Shown in pieces: positions 9,279 through 18,027 of a DNA stretch of 64,000 nucleotides. The stretch lies in the NCBI RefSeq assembly GCF_000406965.1, contig NZ_KE136357.1, positions 634,317 to 698,316 on the forward strand. The letters are read 5' to 3'. Source of the stretch: Enterococcus avium ATCC 14025. Lineage in GTDB: Bacteria > Bacillota > Bacilli > Lactobacillales > Enterococcaceae. The notes below the pieces were generated by a model. The model searched no databases. It worked only from the letters and a program-made list of their open reading frames with translations, and was not told the origin of the DNA. A program made the translations under genes and the position numbers. Within the stretch, counting starts at the first letter, position 1. Each line of letters starts with the position of its first letter.

Positions 9279-9406
9279 CTCGTTCACTCCTTTGAATTTT
9301 CGTCTATTATGCAAGAATAACGAAATTAAAGCAAAGAAAGCGCTTGTATTTCAGTGAACGAAATATATTAATTTTTCTCGTCTAACAGCAAGGATCAAGA
9401 TTACAT

Positions 9407-9443
9407 AAAAACAGTCATACTCTTTTTTGAATACAACTGTTTT
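9407..9443 (-). terminator. Terminator of the Ula-type PTS operon
   Basis: AAAACAGT (9407-9414) pairs with ACTGTTTT (9436-9443) just after the PRD regulator stop, and the minus strand continues with T residues. Confidence 0.6.
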
Positions 9444-9454
9444 CTTAAGCTTTT

Positions 9455-11533
9455 TTATAACAAATCTGCGATCCGTTGATAAGCTGCTTCTTTTGATGAC
9501 ACAGAATCCAGCATATTAAAAAAATCTGGTCGATCAATCAGTGCCACCAGTTCAGCCAGTGCAGTTAAATGTCTTTTGCTGTCTACCGCCGCTAGAGTAA
9601 AAATATACTTCATTGGTGTTTTCCCTAAAATTTTTATCGGCTCCTTAAGTACCGTTATTCCTAATCCCACCTCTTTCGCTCCATCTTCAGGACGAGCATG
9701 AGGCAACGCGACATGATCAGAAATAACCATGTAAGGCCCTTCCTCGTATGTCGTTTGGATGATCTTGTCAATATAACGTCGGCTTACGATTTCTGCTTCG
9801 ATCAGCGGTGTCGCGGCTACGTAAAAAGCTTCCTCCCAGCTATTTGTTGCAAGGTTTAACTGAATAAAAGCCGGAGAGAGAATATCTGTAAGACTGAGCT
9901 CATCTTTACCTGAAACACTTGGTAGAATATCTTCTGGATTATAGATTCTAGGCTGCTTCAACCGCCTTTTCAATTCTTTTCGTAATCCGAGCTCATCCTT
10001 TATAGTCGTGAACCTACCAATAATTGCAAAAAGCTCTTCAAATTGATAATCCCCCGATAAGTTTCCAGGACCGTTTTGAATCTCTTGGACCAAGTTGTAT
10101 TTTTCGTCAATCGTCATAATCGGATTCACTGTATAGACCGGCTTTTTCAAAGAATAAAGCCGCATATTAGGTACAGTAGTGAAAATCATGTCATAATCCT
10201 GTTTTTTCTGATAGATCTCATTTGTCTCTATTGGACCAATAAAAATCATATCTGGAAAAAGATTCTTTAACTCATTGTAAATAATTGCCGAGCTTCCGAT
10301 ACCATTCGGACAAACAATAATACCGACCTTTCGCTTCACTTGGTATTCATCATTATTATCAATTAAAGAAGCAAAATGGATGGTTAAAAAGGAGATTTCC
10401 TCATCAGGAATCATCGTTCCGAATAGATTCTCGATTGGCTTCATCGTTTCCTTAACGATTTGAAATAAATCTGGGTATTCTTGAATAATTTTTTTACTCA
10501 GAGGATTGATAATTGGAAGATGAAAAAACAATCGATAGTAAGCTGGACGAAAGTGACTGTATACTTGCTTTTTCACCGTTTTCTTATCTTTAAAACGAAT
10601 ACCCGATAAGCGTTCAAAACGATCAAAGATTCTTTCTACTAATTCATTAATGATAGAAGAATCTGGCGCTTCTTCGTCAGCATCCCCAATAGCCATGCCC
10701 AGCATCCAGCCACAAATATAAAGTATGGCGTATGGATTGTCGATTGAGAAATTTGCAAGCAGGCTTCGAGAAAAGCTATACTCATTCATTTGGTAAAACT
10801 TCTGGAAATTGTACCTCTCATAAAACTCTGACCATTCTTTGGATAAATGCGGCAACAAAAAAATCAGCATGTAACTAAATTCTAGCAATCGATTTTCCAC
10901 CAATACAATGGAATAATGTTCCAATTCTGCAGCAATCTGTCGAAAGACTTTCTCCTTCTGGATTGTCCCTTCGTTAAATAAAAAGTAATCCCAAAGAAAG
11001 CTGCCATTATCTGAACGTAAATCCTCTAGCACCATCTTCATTAATTGATAACGCAAGACCGATTCATTTCCAGCCAGATAGTAACCCTTTTTCCGATTAT
11101 ATTTGATTTGAATATCAAGAGATTCCAATTCTTTTTCGACTTTTTTCAAGTCATTAATAAAAGTAGTTTTTCCAATATCCAATACGCCTAAAAAATGATT
11201 CACCGATAAGTATTCTTCATAATGATAGAAAAGCATCAGATAAATATATTTTTTTCGTTCCTCAATATCCATCTCGTAGTATCGATAAACATGATCGCTA
11301 GAGAAAAAATCAACAAAAAACAGACGACTTGCTTCTGACAAATGATAGTTATTTCCATCAAAGTAGACAGGAGGAAGCCCTTCATCCGATAAGGATTCAT
11401 TGATTTTAGTGATGACGTAATCGACTTGAACGCGTGACAAATTAAGCTGACCTGTTAAATTTCTTTGAGGAATAATAGGTTTTTCAATCATTTTTATCAG
11501 TACTTGCCGTGTTCGCTGATCAATTTTGTACAC
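9455..11533 (-). CDS. PRD-type PTS-responsive transcription regulator (MtlR/LicR-like)
   Basis: About 692 residues. An N-terminal HTH pair (1-80 and about 90-160) is followed by two PRD modules (about 190-400), a GatB-like EIIB domain with VCPNGIGSS (about 405-490), and a C-terminal EIIA of the fructose/mannitol type with the phospho-acceptor motif LPHARPEDG (about 545-690). Such activators are phosphorylated by HPr and by the EII proteins they regulate. It is the last gene of the operon starting at 15.9 kb and probably activates it. The ATG at 11539 has almost no spacing from AGGAGG. The GTG at 11533 has seven bases and is preferred. Confidence 0.87.
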   Translation of the reverse strand: MYKIDQRTRQVLIKMIEKPIIPQRNLTGQLNLSRVQVDYVITKINESLSDEGLPPVYFDGNNYHLSEASRLFFVDFFSSDHVYRYYEMDIEERKKYIYLMLFYHYEEYLSVNHFLGVLDIGKTTFINDLKKVEKELESLDIQIKYNRKKGYYLAGNESVLRYQLMKMVLEDLRSDNGSFLWDYFLFNEGTIQKEKVFRQIAAELEHYSIVLVENRLLEFSYMLIFLLPHLSKEWSEFYERYNFQKFYQMNEYSFSRSLLANFSIDNPYAILYICGWMLGMAIGDADEEAPDSSIINELVERIFDRFERLSGIRFKDKKTVKKQVYSHFRPAYYRLFFHLPIINPLSKKIIQEYPDLFQIVKETMKPIENLFGTMIPDEEISFLTIHFASLIDNNDEYQVKRKVGIIVCPNGIGSSAIIYNELKNLFPDMIFIGPIETNEIYQKKQDYDMIFTTVPNMRLYSLKKPVYTVNPIMTIDEKYNLVQEIQNGPGNLSGDYQFEELFAIIGRFTTIKDELGLRKELKRRLKQPRIYNPEDILPSVSGKDELSLTDILSPAFIQLNLATNSWEEAFYVAATPLIEAEIVSRRYIDKIIQTTYEEGPYMVISDHVALPHARPEDGAKEVGLGITVLKEPIKILGKTPMKYIFTLAAVDSKRHLTALAELVALIDRPDFFNMLDSVSSKEAAYQRIADLL

Positions 11534-11557
11534 ATCCATTCCTCCTGTCTAAGTAGA

Positions 11558-12181
11558 TTAACCTGCTGAAACTTTCTGACGCAATTGTCTAGCATTTTCC
11601 GCGATTTCTGACTTGGTTCCTTTTGACAATAGTGTCCCGATCCCCATACAGTCGACACCTGCTTCAAGCCAATCAGACACATTGTCAATGGTGACTCCGC
11701 CTGATGAAAGCATGGGAACTTGCGGCATCGGTGTTTTAATAGTAGAAACGACTTTTGGACCAATGAAAGATGAGGTAGGAAAGGCCTTGATCATATCTGC
11801 ACCCGCCTCAAGCGCCTCAACGATTTCGGTCATCGATGTACAGCCCGGCATGTAAGGGATCTGATAGCGATTACACAACTTTGCCACGTCTATGTTGAAA
11901 TTAGGAGCAATGATAAACTCAGCTCCTTTTAATAGTGCTTGACGAGCCGTCTCGCTGTCAAGCACAGTTCCAGCTCCGATAACTATTTTTTCTTGGTAAA
12001 TTTCTTTTAATTGTTCGATAATGTCACCCGCATTATTATTCGTATAGCTGATTTCTAAACAGGAAATCTTTCCTTCAAGACAGCCATCAACGATTTCTTG
12101 AGCCCGTTCAATTGTTTCTACTCGAATAATCGCCATTAATTTTTCCTGATACAGTCGAGATAACGTCGTTAATTTTCGCAT
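11558..12181 (-). CDS. KDPG/KHG-type aldolase (Eda family)
   Basis: 207 residues, the normal length for the family. It would split a 2-keto-3-deoxy sugar-acid phosphate into pyruvate and an aldehyde phosphate. LEISY holds the catalytic Glu (E43) and MIKAFP holds the Schiff-base lysine (K132); GAGTVL and SSGGV are the usual phosphate-site loops. It overlaps the end of the upstream lyase gene by 13 bases, implying translational coupling. Its presence with an isomerase and a DapA-type lyase says the imported sugar is converted to a 2-keto-3-deoxy acid phosphate. KDPG versus KDPGal or KHG specificity cannot be told by eye. Confidence 0.87.
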   Translation of the reverse strand: MRKLTTLSRLYQEKLMAIIRVETIERAQEIVDGCLEGKISCLEISYTNNNAGDIIEQLKEIYQEKIVIGAGTVLDSETARQALLKGAEFIIAPNFNIDVAKLCNRYQIPYMPGCTSMTEIVEALEAGADMIKAFPTSSFIGPKVVSTIKTPMPQVPMLSSGGVTIDNVSDWLEAGVDCMGIGTLLSKGTKSEIAENARQLRQKVSAG

Positions 12182-13077
12182 TTTAGTTTCTCCATCCCTT
12201 CAATTTCCTTGTATTTTGATAGTGTTTCGCAAATTTCAGCGTCAAATTTTGAAGAAACTTTACGAACTGGTTTTTTTGGTGCTCCTACAGGAAATCCGAT
12301 AAGCTCTAAACTATGCTTAAGAACACTGGGAACAGTCGCTAATTTTAGAATACCTCGAAAATCATTGATGCTTTCTTGAAGAACTTGAGCTCGCTCCATT
12401 TTATTCTCAAGAAAAGCCTGATAAATTCCTAAATCAGTCTTTGTTAATACATTAGATGTGGCAGCCACCGCTCCATCTACTCCCATCTGCAAAGCTGGTA
12501 AAATCAAGGAATCTGATCCTATCAAAATTGAAAAATCCTCTCGATCATTCGTCTCTAAGTACATTTGAATATTTTCTAATTTCCCGCTACTGTCCTTAAT
12601 TCCGATAATTTGCGGAAGCTGGATTAATTCCTTAAAGACAGATTCATTTATTGATAGTTGAGTATTTGCAGGAATATTATAGAGAATCATTGGAAGATTG
12701 GTATTTAAGGCAATTGTTTGATAATGCTGAATCAGCTCTTCATCGCTTAGTTTGATCAGATAAGGAGTGATTACCGAAACCGCATCGACACCAAGCTCTG
12801 CAAATTGATTGGTTACTTTAATCACTTCTTCTGTAGAGATCCCGCCGGAGCCAGCAAAAACAGGGACTCGACCAGCAGCTTCATCAACTACGATTTTTAC
12901 CAACGCTAATTTTTCTGCTTCGCTAAGCGCATAGAATTCTCCATTTGTTCCAAGGACAAATAGCCCGTGAACACCATCATTGATCAGCTTGTTTACTAGC
13001 TTACGTGTCGCAGCTTCGTTAATTCCGTCCTCTGATAATGGGGTCACCATCGCCGTAATAATTCCTTTGATTTTCAT
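12169..13077 (-). CDS. DapA/NanA-family class I aldolase or lyase
   Basis: 302 residues with the complete family signature: GTNGEF (43-48), tyrosine in LYNIP (Y133) and Schiff-base lysine in GIKDSSG (K161). The family includes dihydrodipicolinate synthase, sialic acid lyase, 2-keto-3-deoxygluconate aldolase and keto-deoxy-glucarate dehydratase. In a sugar PTS operon beside a KDPG-type aldolase a catabolic keto-acid role is more likely than lysine synthesis. Its ATG shares one base with the stop of the SIS gene before it (TAATG). Substrate unknown. Confidence 0.85.
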   Translation of the reverse strand: MKIKGIITAMVTPLSEDGINEAATRKLVNKLINDGVHGLFVLGTNGEFYALSEAEKLALVKIVVDEAAGRVPVFAGSGGISTEEVIKVTNQFAELGVDAVSVITPYLIKLSDEELIQHYQTIALNTNLPMILYNIPANTQLSINESVFKELIQLPQIIGIKDSSGKLENIQMYLETNDREDFSILIGSDSLILPALQMGVDGAVAATSNVLTKTDLGIYQAFLENKMERAQVLQESINDFRGILKLATVPSVLKHSLELIGFPVGAPKKPVRKVSSKFDAEICETLSKYKEIEGMEKLKCEN

Positions 13078-13697
13078 TAGAGTCCAACTTTCTTTCTATT
13101 TTTGATTGATTCGCCTAAGGCACCGCCTGGATGCCACTGGTAATATTTATCTAAATCTAGTTGTTCTTCTTGTTGTAATAAAATAGAAAGACATTGCAAG
13201 ACAATGATTTCAGCAATAATCGAAATTCTTGGCGGCTTGTTCAAATCATCGCCCTCTTGATTCACTCCCGCTAAGAGAAAAACGGTTGATTGGTCTTTCA
13301 ACCAAGAATTTTCTCCCCCACTAACACCGATAATTTTGGCCTCTAAACGTTTCAAAGATTCCACTGTACGTTTTAGTTCTTCTGTTTGTCCGCTGTTTGA
13401 AATAGCGATTACGACATCGCCCGGCAGTACTTGTCCGGCTGAACCATGAATTGCCTCGGTTGTATCTAAATAGTAGGTCGGTGTTCCGACTGAAGAATTC
13501 AGTGCTGCAATATATTCCGCCACATGGCTAGGCTTTCCTACGCCTGTTACGTGCACGCGCCCATGCTTTCGTTTTGATTCTGAAATGACTTCACAGGCTT
13601 CCACGATTTTGCTTTTATCCATTCGTTTGATGTATTCGTTAATTTCTGGCTGAAGAACATCAATATATGCGTCTAATTTTTTTGTAGTAATTTCCAT
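13077..13697 (-). CDS. SIS-domain sugar-phosphate isomerase, KpsF/GutQ-like without CBS domains
   Basis: 206 residues. The SIS core shows GVGKPS, SNSGQTEEL and IGVSGG, and near the C-terminus HPGGALGE, the signature of arabinose-5-phosphate isomerases (KpsF/KdsD/GutQ). The C-terminal CBS pair of those enzymes is absent. It would interconvert an aldose and ketose phosphate, or act on an amino-sugar phosphate. It is coupled to the DapA-like gene by a one-base overlap and separated from the PTS EIIC gene by a hairpin that may reduce its expression. Exact reaction not known. Confidence 0.83.
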   Translation of the reverse strand: MEITTKKLDAYIDVLQPEINEYIKRMDKSKIVEACEVISESKRKHGRVHVTGVGKPSHVAEYIAALNSSVGTPTYYLDTTEAIHGSAGQVLPGDVVIAISNSGQTEELKRTVESLKRLEAKIIGVSGGENSWLKDQSTVFLLAGVNQEGDDLNKPPRISIIAEIIVLQCLSILLQQEEQLDLDKYYQWHPGGALGESIKNRKKVGL

Positions 13698-13724
13698 TCG
13701 CTTACCCTCGTTTCTTTTTTAAAA

Positions 13725-13752
13725 CAGACTTAGCGGAATCCCACTAAGTCTG
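13725..13752 (-). terminator. Intra-operon hairpin between EIIC and the isomerase gene
   Basis: A perfect 9-bp stem (13725-13733 with 13744-13752) is followed on the minus strand by TTTTAAAAAAG. Read-through would be needed to reach the three catabolic genes. It may act as a partial terminator or as a 3' end protecting the transporter mRNA. Confidence 0.6.
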
Positions 13753-13758
13753 CTCGTT

Positions 13759-15021
13759 TTACATACCAAACAGTGACAACAATTTATCTAGCAAGATGCC
13801 CATCACGTTATAGTCGATATTCGGGAAGGTTGATCCTTCAATCCCCAATGTCCCATATAATGGATAGAGAACTGTTGGCAAAAAGGCTAATAATAAGCCA
13901 ATAACAAATGATCCTAACACTGCGCCTCGCCAGCCACCAGTAGAATTTCCAAAGACCCCTGCTGTTCCGCCAGAGAAAAAGCAGATATGAGCAGCTGGGA
14001 TGATCACTACCGGAAACTTGAGCGCGACCATTATAAAGACACCTATCAGTCCAGCGGCATATGAAGACAAGAATCCGACAATAACTGCTGTTGGTGCAAA
14101 TGGAAATACAGTCGGTACATCAAGAGCGGGACGAGAATTGGGAATAAACTTCTCAGAAATCGAAACAAAAGCAGCTGTGATTTCCCCTAAGAACATCCGT
14201 ACACCTGTCATCAGGATCGACATGCCGGCAGCAAACGTAAAAGCTTGAACGAATGGGAATACTAACCAGTGCTGAGAACCCGCAAGCTCTTCCACAGCTG
14301 GACGTCCGGCTTTTAACGCAGAAACATAAAATAAGATCAACATAACTGCCGAAACACCCATTAAGAAATCACGGAAAAATGATAGCCATTTAGGAAAATT
14401 AATATGCTCTGTTGTTTTTTCTTTGTGTTTGCTGAATAATTTGCCAATATATCCAGATAAAGCATAGCCGATCATATTAAAATGACCGATCGCTGTCGCA
14501 TCACTATCTGTTATCTTACGCATAAAAGGCTGACACAGCTCTGGTAATGCAGCAGAGAAGAATCCTAATAGTAAGCCTCCGATAGCAATTGCCGGTATAT
14601 CTGCTACATGATGCGCCTTCAAAATCAATGAAAGTACACAGGCGAAGAATAAACTATGCCCCGTAGTGAAAAAGATATTTTTAAATGGAGTGACTCGAGC
14701 AATCACTAGGTTCATGATAAAACCGACAATCAGCGTACAGCTAGTAACAAATGCATACTCGGTTTGAGCTAAGGCCGTTGCCGCTTCGGGAGAGGCTACA
14801 ACCCCTTGAATATGAAATCCACTTTGGAATAGCTGATTGAAATTTTGCAGAGCAGCAGTCATGATCGATCCGCCCGCGCTGAAGACTAAAAAACCAATAA
14901 TCGTTTTGAATGTCCCTGTTAAAACCTCTGTTCCGCTTTTCTTTTGAGCAACAAGCCCAATAAATGCGACAAACCCTAACATGACCGCCGGTGTACTTAA
15001 AAAGCTGATCAAAAAATCCAT
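13759..15021 (-). CDS. PTS EIIC, ascorbate (UlaA/SgaT) family
   Basis: 420 residues of almost continuous hydrophobic helices with short loops, matching the UlaA/SgaT transporter family in length and in its start (MDFLISFLSTPAVMLGF). It forms the membrane channel taking up a sugar or sugar acid with phosphorylation by the EIIA and EIIB encoded just upstream. The gene is preceded by GGAGG. Ula-type EIIC proteins have substrates beyond ascorbate; the neighbouring enzymes do not match the known ascorbate pathway (no UlaD/E/F/G), so ascorbate is unlikely. Confidence 0.88.
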   Translation of the reverse strand: MDFLISFLSTPAVMLGFVAFIGLVAQKKSGTEVLTGTFKTIIGFLVFSAGGSIMTAALQNFNQLFQSGFHIQGVVASPEAATALAQTEYAFVTSCTLIVGFIMNLVIARVTPFKNIFFTTGHSLFFACVLSLILKAHHVADIPAIAIGGLLLGFFSAALPELCQPFMRKITDSDATAIGHFNMIGYALSGYIGKLFSKHKEKTTEHINFPKWLSFFRDFLMGVSAVMLILFYVSALKAGRPAVEELAGSQHWLVFPFVQAFTFAAGMSILMTGVRMFLGEITAAFVSISEKFIPNSRPALDVPTVFPFAPTAVIVGFLSSYAAGLIGVFIMVALKFPVVIIPAAHICFFSGGTAGVFGNSTGGWRGAVLGSFVIGLLLAFLPTVLYPLYGTLGIEGSTFPNIDYNVMGILLDKLLSLFGM

Positions 15022-15046
15022 TGTTTATTTCCCTCCCATAATCGTC

Positions 15047-15331
15047 TTATCCTAAATCGGCTAAAACAGCTTCTAATTTTGTTTTGATCTCATTTTTATC
15101 GACGATGTTTCCAATACCAATAAGCTTATAGGGTAAATTTTTCTGGGCTAATTCTTCGGCAACATCTGGCAGCGTAATAATCATTTGTCCGCCAAATCCT
15201 TGAACACCATCTAGAGAAGAATGCTCTACCTCAATGGGGAAATTGTTGGCTTTGATTACCTCTATTACTTTGATTTTTAACATTAAACTTGACCCTACTC
15301 CTGCTCGACAGGCTACTAACGCTTTATACAT
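15047..15331 (-). CDS. PTS EIIB, ascorbate (UlaB/SgaB) family
   Basis: 94 residues. The phospho-acceptor cysteine is C8 in VACRAGVGSS, at the P-loop position typical of lactose/ascorbate/galactitol EIIB proteins. It accepts phosphate from the upstream EIIA and passes it to the sugar through EIIC. RBS AGGAGAG is eight bases before the ATG. Confidence 0.88.
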   Translation of the reverse strand: MYKALVACRAGVGSSLMLKIKVIEVIKANNFPIEVEHSSLDGVQGFGGQMIITLPDVAEELAQKNLPYKLIGIGNIVDKNEIKTKLEAVLADLG

Positions 15332-15428
15332 AATGACGCTCTCCTTTTCTACTGTTAAGTTTTTTTATAATTAGTTTCGCGAAAACTATTTTTTGTTTCT
15401 GATTCATTTAGTAAATAGAAATCTTCTT

Positions 15429-15872
15429 TTATTCTTTTCCAAAATAATTGATGAACTCTTGAGTGGAGGATACCTTTTCTAAAAACTCAATAAACTCTTT
15501 TTGACTTAACAACTCCGCCAGCTTTGACAGCAATTCAACGTGTTCATTGCTTTCTTTTGCACTAAGAGGGAAAAGATATTTTACGGGATCGTTGGTCTCG
15601 TGTCCCGAAATAACAGGACGCTTCAATCGAACAAATCCTAAACCCAGCTTATTTGCACCATCTGCTACTGGTGCATGAGGCAGCGCAATGTTTTTGGTAA
15701 TCACGATATAGGGCCCTGTTTTTTGATATATTTGAACAACTGACTCGACATATCCTTTTGTGACTATTGCTCGTTTTACTAAAGGATCAAAGGATTTTCT
15801 TATCGCCTCTTCGAAGTTTTCAACTTCTAGATCAAGCTGAATATATGATTCTTCAATACTTTCATGCAGCAC
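15429..15872 (-). CDS. PTS EIIA, fructose/mannitol (UlaC-like) family
   Basis: 147 residues with the active histidine in ALPHAP. It is the first gene of the operon EIIA-EIIB-EIIC-SIS-DapA-Eda-PRD regulator. A GTG at 15881 directly abuts AAAGAG and is not usable; the GTG at 15872, about six bases from AGAGGTG, is preferred. The 97-bp gap before EIIB holds no clear hairpin. Confidence 0.85.
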   Translation of the reverse strand: MLHESIEESYIQLDLEVENFEEAIRKSFDPLVKRAIVTKGYVESVVQIYQKTGPYIVITKNIALPHAPVADGANKLGLGFVRLKRPVISGHETNDPVKYLFPLSAKESNEHVELLSKLAELLSQKEFIEFLEKVSSTQEFINYFGKE

Positions 15873-15910
15873 TTCTTTCACCTCTTTATATATATTTCCT
15901 TTACATCTCC

Positions 15911-15939
15911 ACTATATTTGAGAGCGGATACATCCGCAA
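15911..15939 (-). promoter_or_regulatory. Promoter and palindromic operator of the Ula-type operon
   Basis: On the minus strand TTGCGG (15934-15939) and TATAGT (15911-15916) lie 17 bp apart. A perfect palindrome, GCGGAT-AC-ATCCGC (15924-15937), fills the spacer, an ideal place for a repressor. Further upstream, GGTTCGCT (15949-15956) and AGTGAACC (15979-15986) form an inverted repeat where an activator such as the PRD protein could bind. Confidence 0.55.
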
Positions 15940-16131
15940 TGGCGAGTCGGTTCGCTTTATTTTTTTAATGGCATAAGAAGTGAACCGTCTGAATAATTTA
16001 ACAGCAAAGAAATCTGAAAAACTGAATTTTCAATGGTATTCGGTCTCTTTGATCCCATTTTGGTTCATTATTTTATTAAATGTCCAAAAAAATCGGTCCA
16101 ACTTTTACGATAAATGAATGATCACAAAAAA

Positions 16132-16158
16132 GACCAACTAATCATTCATTAGTTAGTC
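16132..16158 (-). terminator. Terminator of the Rgg-like gene
   Basis: GACYAACTAAT (16132-16142) pairs with ATTAGTTRGTC (16148-16158), followed on the minus strand by TTTTTT. Confidence 0.85.
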
Positions 16159-16190
16159 CTGGTAGTCTAAATTCAATTATTAATCTTCCC

Positions 16191-17174
16191 CTATGAAAAA
16201 ATAATAAAATCTTCTTGATTTGCTTGATTGATCATGATTCCTTGAAGCATTTCCTCATACATACGCTGCATTGTTGGCTGTTTCAAAATACGAAAAATCG
16301 AAATGGCTTGTTCACAGTTTTGTTTCCCTGATTTTAAGGAACCTGAGATAATTTTTACCCAGCCTTGGTAAAACAGTAATTTTGTACTATTTAATAAATC
16401 CCCCTGATCGTGGAGCAATTTTTCTGTTTCTACCAGTACCTCCTTTGCCCACGTCAGTTTTTGAAAGTTGATAAAGGTCGCACAGGTACCAAACAATAAT
16501 TCAAATTTCATCCGTTGCATCAGCTGAACTCCAACCTCCTTCTCTATCCGCGAGACAGCCGTTCGCAATAGCTGATGGACGGTCTCAACGGGAAAGCTGA
16601 ATTGGAAAAAACGAAAGAGGAGGACTTCAAACACGCCCCAATTCTCAACATTATATAAATAGTTGACCACCGGTTCTGACAGAGTCTGTAATTCGTCAAA
16701 AAAAGTGTTAAGCTTGATTGGTTCCTCTTGCTCACGCCGATCATTCAATTGATAGCACAGACGTAATAACTGGCATAGCAGCTTTAGAAATTTTTCGCCT
16801 CGGTTTTTTTCTGTGAACGTTTGACTCAATTCCCTCATCTGATGAACGCCTTGATTGAAATCACGTGATGCATTCACTTCATCGTTGGATTTGAAAATCT
16901 GGTTTAAATAGAAGGTAAATTTTCCTGTCATAAAAAATGGCTGCTCAGACAGGTAATGATAAAGCTTAGGTTCTGCTGCTTGATCGCGCAAATAAAGGAA
17001 TTCCTCTAAGGAAACATTGATTTGTTCCAATAAATGCTCTAAGCGATAGAAACTAATATTCGAATTTTCCTTTTCAAATTTACTAATAAAAGATACGCTG
17101 TTGACCTCATCGGCGACATCCTGCAAACGTAAGCCACGGTCTTTGCGTAATTGACGAAAAAGCTTCCCATCCAT
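16191..17174 (-). CDS. Rgg/GadR/MutR-family transcriptional regulator
   Basis: 327 residues. An XRE-type HTH at 5-60 (LFRQLRKDRGLRLQDVADEV) is followed by about 260 residues of helical repeat resembling the TPR-like domain of Rgg regulators, which often sense short peptides. The ATG at 17174 lies seven bases after AGGAGG; the upstream ATG at 17213 has no site. No short peptide gene with an Rgg-pheromone look was found beside it, so a peptide partner is not claimed. It has its own terminator and no obvious target; the GNAT gene diverges from it. Confidence 0.82.
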   Translation of the reverse strand: MDGKLFRQLRKDRGLRLQDVADEVNSVSFISKFEKENSNISFYRLEHLLEQINVSLEEFLYLRDQAAEPKLYHYLSEQPFFMTGKFTFYLNQIFKSNDEVNASRDFNQGVHQMRELSQTFTEKNRGEKFLKLLCQLLRLCYQLNDRREQEEPIKLNTFFDELQTLSEPVVNYLYNVENWGVFEVLLFRFFQFSFPVETVHQLLRTAVSRIEKEVGVQLMQRMKFELLFGTCATFINFQKLTWAKEVLVETEKLLHDQGDLLNSTKLLFYQGWVKIISGSLKSGKQNCEQAISIFRILKQPTMQRMYEEMLQGIMINQANQEDFIIFS

Positions 17175-17353
17175 CCTTCTTCCTCCTTCATAAAGGTCAT
17201 TACTAAATTCCACTATAGTAGAATTATTAGTTAGCTACAGTGTAAATTATCTATGCTTAATGAACAAGACTATTTATTTTTTTCACACGATTCAAGCAGA
17301 ACACTAAAGACTATTTCCTAAAACCATACAAACATTATTTGAGGAGTGATTTT

Positions 17354-17974
17354 ATGAGAAGCGCAACGTTGGAAGAGCTACCGGAAATTGTAAATTTTAT
17401 TTATGAGCGATTTTCAAATTTAGAGCATTTTAACTTTTTAACCGAGTATATGGACCATTCAGAAGAGGTTTTGAAGAAATTTATTGAAACAGAACTTCTG
17501 CTTTTTTTAAAGCATGGGAAGGTTCAAATCTATGGTGAGCCGATTGTCGGTATGATCAGCAGTATTCCGTCGAAAAAGCTCACTTTGTTTCGCCAGTTTC
17601 TGTACTCCTTGCCTTCTAGAAAAATCTTAAAGGAACTTCCTGTGGAGGACCGAAGACGGCTCTTAAAAAAGAACAAGCTAGTCGCTGAAATTCATCACAC
17701 GCTTCCCTGGCATAAAAAATATACCAAAAACAGCTATTATATTGCTCAGATCGCAGTCGCAAAAGAAGCCAAAGGCACTGGTGTGATGCGCAAGCTGCTG
17801 ACACCGATCTTTGCAGACTGTCAAAGACAGAATATGGATATTGTGCTGGAGACAATGACCGAAGCAAATGTCCCAATTTATGAACATTTCGGGTTTAAAC
17901 TAGTGGAAATCCACCAAAGTCAGAATGTTCCTTACGAGGAGTATTGCTTGATTAAACGAGCTAAGAAAAATTAG
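17354..17974 (+). CDS. GNAT-family N-acetyltransferase
   Basis: 206 residues. The acetyl-CoA binding part is visible as IAQIAVAKEAKGTGVMRKLL (about 130-150) followed by VLETMTEANVPIYEHFGFKLVE, the usual beta4-alpha3 and beta5 region. It moves an acetyl group from acetyl-CoA to an amine; the acceptor is unknown. The ATG at 17354 is seven bases after GAGGAG; an in-frame TTG at 17339 lies before that site and is rejected. It diverges from the Rgg gene and converges with the AraC gene through a shared terminator. Confidence 0.83.
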   Translation: MRSATLEELPEIVNFIYERFSNLEHFNFLTEYMDHSEEVLKKFIETELLLFLKHGKVQIYGEPIVGMISSIPSKKLTLFRQFLYSLPSRKILKELPVEDRRRLLKKNKLVAEIHHTLPWHKKYTKNSYYIAQIAVAKEAKGTGVMRKLLTPIFADCQRQNMDIVLETMTEANVPIYEHFGFKLVEIHQSQNVPYEEYCLIKRAKKN

Positions 17975-18019
17975 AAAAAGAACTGGCTCTTCATTGATAG
18001 ATTAAGAGCTAGTTCTTTT
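17975..18019. terminator. Bidirectional terminator between GNAT and AraC genes
   Basis: A 16-bp stem (AAAAGAACTRGCTCTT with its complement) sits between two convergent genes and has A/T-runs at both ends, so it can serve both strands. Confidence 0.85.
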
Positions 18020-18027
18020 CGTTATGC

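Noticed and set aside
12169-13077. Calling the DapA-family gene dapA (lysine synthesis)
   Set aside because: It sits inside a sugar PTS operon coupled to a sugar isomerase and KDPG-type aldolase.
9455-15872. Calling the Ula-type operon an ascorbate utilisation operon
   Set aside because: None of the ascorbate-6-phosphate lactonase, decarboxylase or epimerase genes is present, and two keto-acid aldolases are.
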